A stretch of 64,000 nt of DNA from Acinetobacter shaoyimingii (GTDB lineage Bacteria; Pseudomonadota; Gammaproteobacteria; Pseudomonadales; Moraxellaceae). Each line of letters opens with the position of its first letter. The stretch's first letter is position 1. The notes under the pieces are model-generated. The model did not search any database and was not told the origin of the DNA. It saw only the letters and a list, made by a program, of their open reading frames with translations. Below are positions 49,301-61,300 of the stretch, in pieces. The position numbers and the translations under genes are program-made. Where the stretch lies: contig NZ_CP049801.1 in the NCBI RefSeq assembly GCF_011578045.1, positions 1,116,001 through 1,180,000 on the forward strand, read 5' to 3'.

Positions 49301-52300
49301 GGTTGTGGTGGATACCATTGAACCTGATAACACCAATAAGACCATTCATATTACTGCCATAGATGCGGATACTGGAACAGCAAACGACTTTGTGACCAAT
49401 GACCAGAATTTAATCATTCATGGTGAAGTCGCTGGAGTCTTGGCTTCAGATGAGCGTGCTCAAATCAGTATTGATGGTGGCAACAGTTGGATTACCCTTG
49501 TTGTCGCTCCAAATGGAGAATGGAGTTATGACGATACAGATCGAACATTAGTAGACGGTGACCATACTTATCATGTTCGTATTGTGGATTTGGCCGGAAA
49601 TGTAGGGCATAGCAGTTCGCAAGTCGTCAAAGTTGATACTGCGATTCCTGACTTAAATATTCAAATTACCAGCATTAGTGATGATACGGGGCTATACAAC
49701 AATGACTTTATTACCTCTGATCGGAGCTTAACTGTTCACGGTACTGTATCGGGTACGCTGACTAGCCTTGGCGTTGCACAAATCAGTCTAGATGATGGTG
49801 CAAATTGGATTAATCTCACAATCACTTCAGGTACATGGTCATATACCGATACCAGATCACTTGCAGACGGAACACATAACTATATTGTTCGTGTATTCAA
49901 TACTGCGGGTACAGTGGCATCAACAGATGATCAGACGGTAACGATTGATAATGCTGCACCAGATGTTCTGACCAACGTGATTCGAATTACAGCCATAACA
50001 GACGATACAGGCTTATTCAATAATGACTTTAATACGTTAGATCGAGAACTGATAGTTTCTGGTACTTTAACGGGAACACTTGGTAGTAATGAGTTTGCGC
50101 AAATTAGTGTGGATGGAACCAACTGGACAACGTTAATCGTTACAGCAAATACGTGGAGTTTTGATGACTCACGTGAATTATTGGATGGTCAACATACTTA
50201 TTATGTACGTGTTGTTGATGCTGCTGGCAATGTGGGTTCAACACATAGCCAAGTGGTGACTGTAGACAATGTTTCACCAGATGCAACAGATAAAGCCATT
50301 ACGATTACAGGTATCACTCAAGATACAGGTCTATTCAATAATGACTTTATCACTAGTGATAAAAATATCACGGTCAGAGGTGCATTATCAGGTCCACTAG
50401 GTTCAAATGAATATGCACAAATCAGTATTGATGGGGGGGCCACATGGACCAATTTAGCCGTCAGTAATGGACTTTGGAATTATTTAGATGGTCGTACACT
50501 CGCAAATGGAGCTCATGTTTACCAAGTTCGTGTAGTCGATGCAGCAGGAAATGTAGGTTCTACCGCCACTCAAACGGTGACTGTAGACACGGATGCACCA
50601 AGCACAGCCCATGTTATTCGTATCACAGCAATCAGTGATGATACAGGATTGAGTGGCACTGATTTTATCACGTCAGATCGAGAATTAACCGTATTTGGCA
50701 CATTGACTGGCAGGGCACTCGCAAGTGATGAATTCGCTCAAATTAGCCTCAATGGTTCGACATGGGTGAACTTAACAGTCGATAGTGCAGGTAATTGGAA
50801 CTATGTCGATACACGAGTATTGAATAATGGCGAATATACCTATTCCGTTCGTGTGGTCGATACAGCAGGAAACGTTGGTTCAACACATAGTCAAATTGTG
50901 AAAGTTGATTATGTCAATCCTTCTGTCAGCATTGAAATTTTATCCATGACTGAAGATACAGGTCTGTCATCTACTGATTTCATCACCAGTGACAAAGCTT
51001 ATGTGCTTTCAGGACAAGTCACGGGTACTTTGGACATGGATGAAGTGGCACAAATCAGTTTTGATGCTGGGGTTACATGGATTGAATTGAGTTTAGACTC
51101 CAATGGACGTTGGAATTATCAAGAACAACGAACACTGTTAGATGGAACATATACCTACTTGGTTCGTATTGTTGATGCTGCAGGAAATGTCGGTTCAACA
51201 GATAACCAAAATGTAGTTTTAGATACTGTAGCGCCCGATGTATTGACCAAAGTCATCGCGATTACGGCTATTTCGGATGATACTGGTCTAAGTTCAAATG
51301 ACTTTGTCACCAGTGACACGACATTAACACTCTCTGGAACCTTAACAGGAACTCTTGCTGCCAATGAATTTGCACAGATTAGTCTAAATGATGGCGTTAC
51401 TTGGACAAATTTAGTCATCAGCAGCGGAACATGGACTTTTGTTGATGGTCGTGACCTTGATGATGGTGAACATGAATATTTAGTACGCATTGTTGACAGT
51501 GCAGGCAATGTGGGTTCTACCGACAGTCAAATTGTAAAAGTTGATACTACACAGCCAGATGTAAGTACTCAAGTTATTCAAATTACGGCAATTTCTGATG
51601 ACACTGGCTTAAGTGATTCAGACTTTATTACCAGTGATAAAAATCTAACCGTGAAAGGGACACTTACAGGCACGTTGGCTCTGGATGAAGTTGCCCAAAT
51701 CAGTGTAAACAATGGCAATGATTGGATCAATTTGACTATAGGTTCAGGAGGTACTTGGACCTATGTGGATGGTCGGACATTGACAGATGGTAACCATACT
51801 TATTTAGTTCGTGTAGTCGATACGGCGGGTAATGTCGGATCAACCGATAATCAAGTCGTAACTGTCGATACTGCTGCGCCAAATGTGATGAGCAAAGTCA
51901 TTCAGATCACATCAATTACTGATGATACGGGTTTAAGTAGCACAGACTTTATCACCAATGATGATCAAATTAGTATTCATGGAACATTTACAGGAACTTT
52001 AGCATCAGGTGAATATGCTCAAATCAGTATAGACAATGGCGCGACTTGGGAAGACTTAACGATTTCGGGAACCACATGGACCTATCAAGATAACCGAACT
52101 TTAGATGATGGCTCATATACCTATTTAGTCCGTGTGGTCGACGATGCAGGAAATGTCGGTTCTAACGACAGTCAAGTGGTTCGTATAGATAGTGATGTAC
52201 CCAATGTTCTAACCAAAACGATTAGCATAAGCGCTATATCTGAAGATACTGGACTGAGCGATACTGATTTTATCACCAGTGATAAAAACTTAAGCATTTA

Positions 52301-55300
52301 TGGCCAAGTCACTGGAATTTTGACTACAGATGAATTTGCTCAAATTAGTCTAGATGGCGGTACATCTTGGATCAATCTTGGTGTCAATTCACTCGGTCAA
52401 TGGAGCTATATTGATACTCGAACATTAGCTGATGGTTCACATGAATATCAAGTGCGCATCGTTGATACAGCGGGCAATGTCGGTTCCACAGCAAATCAAA
52501 CTGTTCTTGTAGATTCAACACAACCAGATATTTTGACCAAAGTGATTCAAATCACAGCAATCACAGAAGATACGGGTCTGAGCAATTCTGACTTTGTGAC
52601 AAATGATCAGCTATTAACAATATCAGGAACATTGAGTGGCACTTTAGCAACGGATGAGTTCGCTCAAATCAGTGTTGATGGTGTGGATTGGATTGACTTA
52701 ACTGTCAATTCGATTGGGCAGTGGTCTTATGCAGATGGCCGTACATTAGCAGACGGTTCATATACCTATTTAGTTCGAATCATTGATACTGCGGGTAATG
52801 TGGGCTCAACGGATACGCAAGTTGTAAGGGTTGATCTCAATGCACCTGCAGCCACCATTAATATCACTGCTATTAGTGATGATACAGGTGCAAGCAATAA
52901 TGACTTTATTACCAGTGATAATACTTTAACCATTCGAGGTACCGTCAGCGGTAGCTTAGCTGCTTTTGAATACGCACAAATTAGTATTGATAATCAAAAT
53001 TGGGTCAATTTAGTCATTGCCAGTGATGGTTCATGGTTCTATGAAGATGAGCGTGTATTGATCAATGACAGTCACTACTATTATGTCCGTATTATTGATC
53101 AGGCTGGAAATATTACTTCTCTGGATTCCCAAGAGGTGGTGGTCAATGCAATTGCGCCGTCATCTACCATTCAGATCACTGGAATTTCAGATGATACCGG
53201 TCTGAGCAATAGCGATTACATTACCAGTGACAACGAAAATCTTGTTATTCATGGGACTTTGGTTGGCGTATTGGAAGCAGATGAACGAGCAGAAATTACC
53301 TTAAATAATGGTGCAAGTTGGGAAACAATAACCATTCAGCCAGATGGAACGTGGAGTTTTTTAGATACACGTACATTATTAGATGGTCAATATACCTATC
53401 GGGTGCGTGTTATTAATCTGGTTGGAACGAGTGGTTCGACAGCAACGCGCGTTGTCACGATTGACACCGATGCACCAGATGCAAGTCAAGTCTCAATTGA
53501 TATCACCAGTATTAGTGAAGACACAGGCTTATCTGCGACAGATTTCATTACCAGTGACCAAAACTTAGTCATCAAAGGTACATTAACAGGCACTTTGGCT
53601 GTTGGTGAGGTTGCTCAAATCAGTCTAGATCAGGGAGTGAATTGGATCAATCTCGCTGTAAGCAATGGAACATGGGAATATATTGATGCACGAACACTGA
53701 CAAATGGCGATCACATTTATCAAGTGCGTGTTGTGGATGCCGCAGGAAATTTTGATCCGAATGATGTAGTGTCAAAAACAGTGACGATTGACGTTCAAGC
53801 ACCAGATCCAATCACTAAGGTGATTGAAATTACTGCAATCAGTGATGATACAGGTTTGAGTGACCATGATTTCATCACGCGTGATACAAGTATTACCGTG
53901 CATGGTACAGTCAGTAATCCACTGGCTCCGAATGAGTTTGCGCAAATCAGTATCAATGGTGGTAGTACATGGATCACTTTGTCACTAAACAGCGCTGGCG
54001 CTTGGGATTATGTCGATGCTCGTCCACTGAGTAGTGGTAACTATACGTATCTCGTTCGTGTCGTTGATACCGCCGGTAATGTCGGCTCAACAGATAGCCA
54101 AGTCGTCGTCATTGATAGCCAAGAACCCGATATGCTGACTAAAGTCATTACCATTACCAGCATTAATGAAGACACAGGTTTAAGTGCTAGTGATTTCATC
54201 ACCAATGATAGAAATTTGACTATTTACGGCAATGTGACAGGTGCGTTGACCGCAGATGAATTTGCACAGATCAGTTTAGATAATGGTGCAAACTGGACCA
54301 CATTACAGCTGGGTTCCAATGGTCAGTGGTCATATGTTGATGGTCGTACATTGAACAATGGTACTTACCATTATCAAGTGCGTGTAATAGATACAGCGGG
54401 GAATGTCGGCACAGTCGATGACAAAGATGTAGTGATTGACTTTTTGGCACCAGATACCGCGACAAAAGTGATCCAAATTACTGCGATTAGCGATGACACG
54501 GGTTCATCGAACAATGACTTTATTACCTATGATACCTCGCTGACCATTCATGGTTCAGTGACTGGTGTATTGGCTACCGATGAATTTGCGCAAATCAGTG
54601 TCGATGGTACAACTTGGACAAATCTAACGCTTAATTCGTCAGGTCAATGGAGTTATATCGACCCTCGAATATTGGATGGCAATAACACCGATTATACCTA
54701 TTATGTTCGTGTGGTTGATACTGCGGGAAATGTCGGTTCTACGCATAATAAAGTGGTCACCATTGACACCCAAGAACCAAGTACAACGGATCATCAAATT
54801 CTGATCACAGCGATTAGTCAAGATACAGGATTATCAACCACAGACTTTATCACCAACGACCAAAATCTGACGGTTTTAGGAACCTTAACAGGGACTTTGG
54901 CTGCCGATGAATTTGCCCAAATCAGTGTGAATAATCTCACTTGGAGCAATTTATCAGTGAACTCATTGGGTCAATGGAGCTATGTCGATGGACGTACATT
55001 GGCTGACGGCGACTACACTTATTATGTTCGAGTGGTCGACACTGCTGGAAATGTAGGATCGACGCATAGTCAATTGGTGAAAGTAGATAACACTGCGCCA
55101 ACGGGTATCACGATCAGTATTGATTCAATCAGTGATGATACTGGGCTATCTGCAACTGACTTTGTGACCAATGATACCAGTTTAACCGTACATGGCAGTA
55201 TCACAGGAACATTGCTTGTAGATACACAGGCCCAAATCAGTATAAATGGTACGGATTGGGATAATCTGACGGTGAATTCTTTAGGCGAGTGGAATTATGT

Positions 55301-58300
55301 CGATACTCGTACATTGTCAGATGGAAGTTATCACTACTATGTTCGAGTGGTCGATACCGCTGGAAATATTGGTGCAACGGACAGTCAAGTGGTCAAAGTC
55401 GATCTTGCTAAACTAGAAGATTTGACAAAAATCATTACTATCACAGGAATCACTGAAGACACGGGTGTGAGCTCAACAGACTTCATTACCTCAGATACCA
55501 ATATAACCCTTCGAGGCACATTGGCAGGAACCTTGGCCAGTGATGAATTTGCGCAAATCAGTGTTAATAATGGTATGGATTGGATCAACCTTGCAGTCAA
55601 TAGTTTAGGAATCTGGACTTATCTGGATACTCGAACATTGAGCAATGGAGATCATACCTATTTGGTTCGTGTGATTGACCAAGCAGGCAATGTGGCAACC
55701 ACAGATGATCGAGTGGTTAAAGTCGATACTCAAGCACCCATTGCCACAAAAGAAATTAAAATTACGTCAATCAGTGATGATACAGGTTTAAGCGATTCAG
55801 ATTTTATTACCAAAGATCAATCTCTGACTGTTCACGGGACACTAAGTGAAGCGTTGATCGAAGGTGAATATGCTCAAATTAGTCTCAATGGTACAGATTG
55901 GTTCCAACTAAGCATTTCTTCCATAGGCGAATGGAGTTATGTCGATACACGTCCTCTAAGTGATGGTCATTATACCTACTCTGTCCGTGTCATAGATACC
56001 GCAGGCAATGTCGGATCATCTGATACGCGAGTGGTGAAAGTCGATACAGAACAACCCAATACAACCACTAAAACCATCGAGATTACCGGAATCACTGAGG
56101 ACACTGGTGCGTCAAATTCAGATTTTATCACCAGTGATACTCACTTAACCATTAGAGGTAACGTGCAGGGTGCTCTCGCTGTTGATGAGTTTGCACAAAT
56201 TAGTATTGATGGTGGCACGACGTGGTTCACACTCGACATCAGTTCAGCAGGCCTATGGAATTATGTCGATACAAGGACACTCACACATGGCGTACACAAC
56301 TATATGGTGCGTATTGTTGATAGTGCAGGCAACGAAGGATCAACAGCAAATCAGAATGTAACGGTCGATACCCAAGTGTCTAACCCAGATGATGTTGAAA
56401 TTAAAATCACATCAATCTCTGATGATACTGGACGTTTTGGTCTAGATAATGACTTCATTACTTCAGATCAGACCATTACATTGCATGGCACATTAACAGG
56501 CGTTTTAGCTGGTGATGAAAAAGCACAAATTAGTATAAATAATGGGACCAGTTGGATTGATTTAATCATGAGCAATGGTCAATGGAGTTATACCGTAAAT
56601 CAAAGCTTAGATGACGGCGATTATCCATTCTTGGTACGTGTAGTCGATACTGCAGGTAATGTGGGTTCCAATGACTATCAAGTCGTTACGATTGACACTG
56701 AAAGGCCAAATATTGTTTCGAAAGTGATTAGTATAACGTCCATCTCGGATGATAACGGTATATATCCAAATGACTTTATCACCAATGATCAAAATATTAC
56801 GGTACATGGAACAGTGTCGGTAGCTTTAGCTGCGGATGAATATGCTCAAATCAGTATCGATGGTGGCGTGAATTGGGTAGATCTTGCGGTTAACTCAGCA
56901 AATGTTTGGAATTATATCGACGGACGTACATTGATTGATGGCACTTATACTTATCAAGTACGCATTGTAGATACTGCGGGTAATGTTGGTTTTAGTACAT
57001 CACAACAAGTCACCATTCAAACAGCTGAGACTACGCCGTCTACTGCGATTATTGAAATCGTGAGTATTAGTGATGACACGGGTGTGTCTTCGACTGACTT
57101 TATTACCAATGATCAGAGCATCACTGTCAACGGCACATTGACTGGCACTTTAAATCCAACTGAAATTGCTCAAATTAGCTTTAACAATGGCGTATCGTGG
57201 CATTTACTAGACATTATCAATGGAAATTGGAGCTATGTCGATGGACGAACATTAGATCATGGTAGCTATACTTATCGAGTCAGATTGATTGATACAGCAG
57301 GCAACTTGGGTTCCACAGATCAAATTCAGGTTGAGGTCGATTTAATTGATCCAGACACTGACAATATTATTGAGATCAAAGGCATCACTGAAGATACAGG
57401 TATATCAAACAGTGATTATTTGACCCATGATAAAACATTCACCATTTTTGGCACCATCACAACAGTACTAAATGCAGGTGAATATGTTCAAATCAGTCAT
57501 GACAATGGTGTGACGTGGCATTTGGCTACGGTAAATGGGTTAAATTGGAGTTTTGCTGAAACACATACTTTAATAGATCAAACCTATACGTATATTGCCC
57601 GTATTGCAGATGCCGCGGGCAATGAAGGCAGTCGTGATACCCAGAATGTGACCATTGATACGGTAGCACCAAACAAAACCATCAGTATTACAGGGATTAG
57701 TGATGACACAGGTGCAACAGATCATGTCAATAATCAAAATACAGGCACCATTAATGCCAATAATGATTTCATTACACGTGATAAAACCCTATTGATTCAT
57801 GGTTCAGTGTCTACAGTGCTATTGGCAAATGAAATTGCACAAATCAGTTTGGATGAAGGTGATACGTGGATCGATCTAACGGTTAACGGTACATCTTGGA
57901 CCTATGATGACACCAGTCGTACATTGAGCAATGGTGAACATACCTATCAAATTCGAATTGTTGATCATGCTGGCAACGCAACGCCTGTGTTCAGTAAAGT
58001 GGTGATTGTGGATGACGTCGCACCGACCAATACTATTTTAATCACCTCAATTTCTGATGATCTTGGTGTCAGTAATAGTGACTTTATTACCAATGACACC
58101 AGCTTAACGGTGCGTGGTTCTGTTTCTGGAACTTTAGCCACAGGTGAACGAGCACAAATTAGTATAGATGGTGGTTTAACTTGGGTTAATTTGACAGTGA
58201 ACAGTGGTTTATGGAGCTATCCAGATACTCGAACCTTAGTACATGGTTCTTATACCTATCAAGTGCGCATTATTGATACGGCTGGAAACTTAGGTTCAAC

Positions 58301-61300
58301 AGATACGCAAGAAGTCATTATTGATACCGTAGGTCCAACGCAAACCGTGACGATTTCATCTTATTTTGATGACATAGGTTTTAGTCAAGGTATGGTCACA
58401 ACTAATAATTCACAAACTGATGACCGAAATCCAACATTACATGGTACAGTGAGTACCAATTTGGCTTCTGATGAAACAGTTGCGGTTTATCAAACACTTG
58501 CTGGTGAAACAACCTTCGTTGGTTACGCTGATGTGACGGGCACGGCATGGAGCATAGAGGTTAACACTGGGCTTCAAGATGGTAAAACCTACGCTTTTTA
58601 TGCGCAAGTCGTCGATTATGCGGGTAACGTAGGTGCTGAAAGTTTGCGTTTTAACATCCAGATAGATTTAACGGTTATTGTCAACGCGCAAAGTACTTTA
58701 GATACAACACCAATCGTAACGGGTTCAACAGGGTTTAAAATTTTACCTGGAGAATATTTGGAAGTAACCATTGGTGGAACAACCTATTCGTCACAAACAG
58801 GTGCTGTGGTCATAGATCCAATCAATAACACTTGGTATGTGCAGGTTGCAAACAACTTAGAGGAAGGTACCTATAATGTAGTTGCTATTCTAAAAAATGC
58901 GACAGGAACCATTACCCAAGACGACACCAGCAACGAATTGGTCGTTTCATCAGCACCAGCGGCGCCTTTATTACCTGCATCTTCAGATACTGCGAATAAA
59001 GGGGTGTCAATTACAATCGGTGAAAATGGGCAATGGCGAATCTTTGCCAATATGAATGTGCTCGATGGTAATGCAACTTCTAGTACCAATTTAGGAAGTT
59101 TCAACGTTAATACTCTTAAAGGTAATAATTCAAGTGGTGTGGTTGGTACAGTGACATTTATCGACTTTGACCGTGATGGTGACATGGATATTTTTGGTAG
59201 TGATGATTATTATCAAGATGGTCAACAAGCCTTTGAGAATAAAAGTTCAAGCTATGTACAGCCTAGCGTGACTGGAAATACCAATGTGGCAGGAAATACA
59301 GGTTACTATGCTTTCCAAGTAGGTAGTGTCGGGCACAATGATGGAGGGAGTCGTGTTGACTATAGTGGTACTGGTGTTACCAGTGCCAATACATGGTCTT
59401 GGCGTGCTGCGATTGTAGCTTATGACAAAATAGGCGATGGTTATGTCGACTTAGTTTATGGGGATAATTCACCCAATGATGCTGAAGCTGGACAAGGAAG
59501 AGATAGTAGTTTTGTATTAAACAATGGCACTGGACTTAAGGGGGCTACCAATCCAAACTTCGAAAAAGATCCTGCACTTGTTTATGATGCTGTTTCAGGT
59601 GGAATTGAAAGTGGACAGTCATCACCAGGTAAGGAAATATCAGTTGTAGATATTAACAATAATGGAACAGTTGATATCGTATTTCATGCGGATTATCTCT
59701 CTAACAGGATTAGTAACACAGTATCCGGGCCGAATGCTACAGGAACTTCAAATAATGGCCGTTTAGTCGTCGTGAGTAATGATGGTACCAATAGCACTGA
59801 TCCGTTGAAAGGACTACAGGTGACCCAAATTATTGAGAATGTGTTTCTTAATGATAATGCCGATAGATACGATGGCATCTCGATGACTTGGGCAGATTTT
59901 AATGGTGATGGCTGGTTAGATTTATTCTTGGCAACAACAGCTGTGCAAAATAATAGTAAAATTTTCTTTAATGATAATGGCAAAATTGCAGCAACAGCAC
60001 CAGCCAGCTCTGGTATTAGTGGCGGATATGACACCACAAAAATGTATATTTTTAGTGATGGTGTAAAAGGTGGTGGCTCGGCGGCTATTGATTGGAATGC
60101 TGATGGACGCATGGATATTATTGAAATTCCATATTATACGGCAGCAAATATAGGAACCAATGTTGCACAAAATGTCTTGTTATTTACCAATACATCATCA
60201 GCAACTTCAACAACATTTAGTCAATCAACACTGATTAATATTCCTGGTACTGCAGCTAATGCTGATCAAATTAGTGGCTTTTTGATTTTAGATATCAATT
60301 ATGATGGCGCACAAGATGTGATTTTCTTTACAGGAAACGCTGGAACAACCTTAGTCAAAAATACCAATGTAGTGCAAGACGGCACCAGTATACATGTTCG
60401 AATTTTAGATCAGCAGGGGATTAATGCTTTATTTGGCAACACTGTGAAACTCTACGACAGCACAGGTAAACTGATTAGTACACAAGTGTTAAATGCACAG
60501 TCAGGTAACCAAACCAGTGATTCAACAGCTTTGCTAAGTTTCTATGGTTTAGATCCCAATGAAACCTATAGTTTGGTTATGTTGAGAAATATTAATGGTG
60601 TGGCACAACATGTGGGTGGTCAAAGTAGCATTGGTGGATTTAGCATTGCCAATGTCAATGAAGCATGGACAGGTCTTAAGGCAACTTCTGCATCGAGTGC
60701 CTTTGTTTTGACTGCTGAAGCAGGAACCGCAACCAATAATGCTAATCTTACCCGTAAACTCAATAATGGAACTGCTGGAACTGAATCGGTCGGTATTTTG
60801 GGAACGGGCTACAATGATACCTTCTTCGCGACTTTAGGCAATGATGTCTATGACGGAGCAGGTGGTAGTTCGATTGTTTCAGGAACTCGTCTTTGGAGTG
60901 ATACAGGCGGTTTAGATATTGTGGATTATAAACTGGCTGGTCATACGGCTATTACGGTCAATTTAGGACTCACAACGGCTCAAAACACAGGATTTGGAAC
61001 GGCGACCTTTAAAAATATAGAAGGGATTGCTGGGACTTCTGGTGATGATGTCTTCACTGGCAACAACAAAAACAACTATTTTGAAGGTCGTGGAGGCGAT
61101 GATACATTTAATATCGCTACTGGCGGTCAAGACACGCTTATGTATAAACTTTTACTTGCAGGCGATGCAACAGGTGGTAATGGCAGTGACGTGGTCAACG
61201 GTTTCAAAGTAGGTACGGTAGAAGCCACACCAGATGCTGATATTATCAATATTAAAGAGTTATTGATTGGTTATGTGGCAGATGCAGATGGTGCTGCACA

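Noticed and set aside
39044..57000. Many open frames of 60-120 codons on the minus strand inside the adhesin gene.
   Set aside because: They recur at the same place in each repeat and are mirror images of the repetitive coding strand; no ribosome binding sites or families were seen.
37800..58343. The regular ~321-bp periodicity as a CRISPR array or satellite DNA.
   Set aside because: It is a continuous reading frame of Ig-like domains; there are no short identical repeats with unique spacers.
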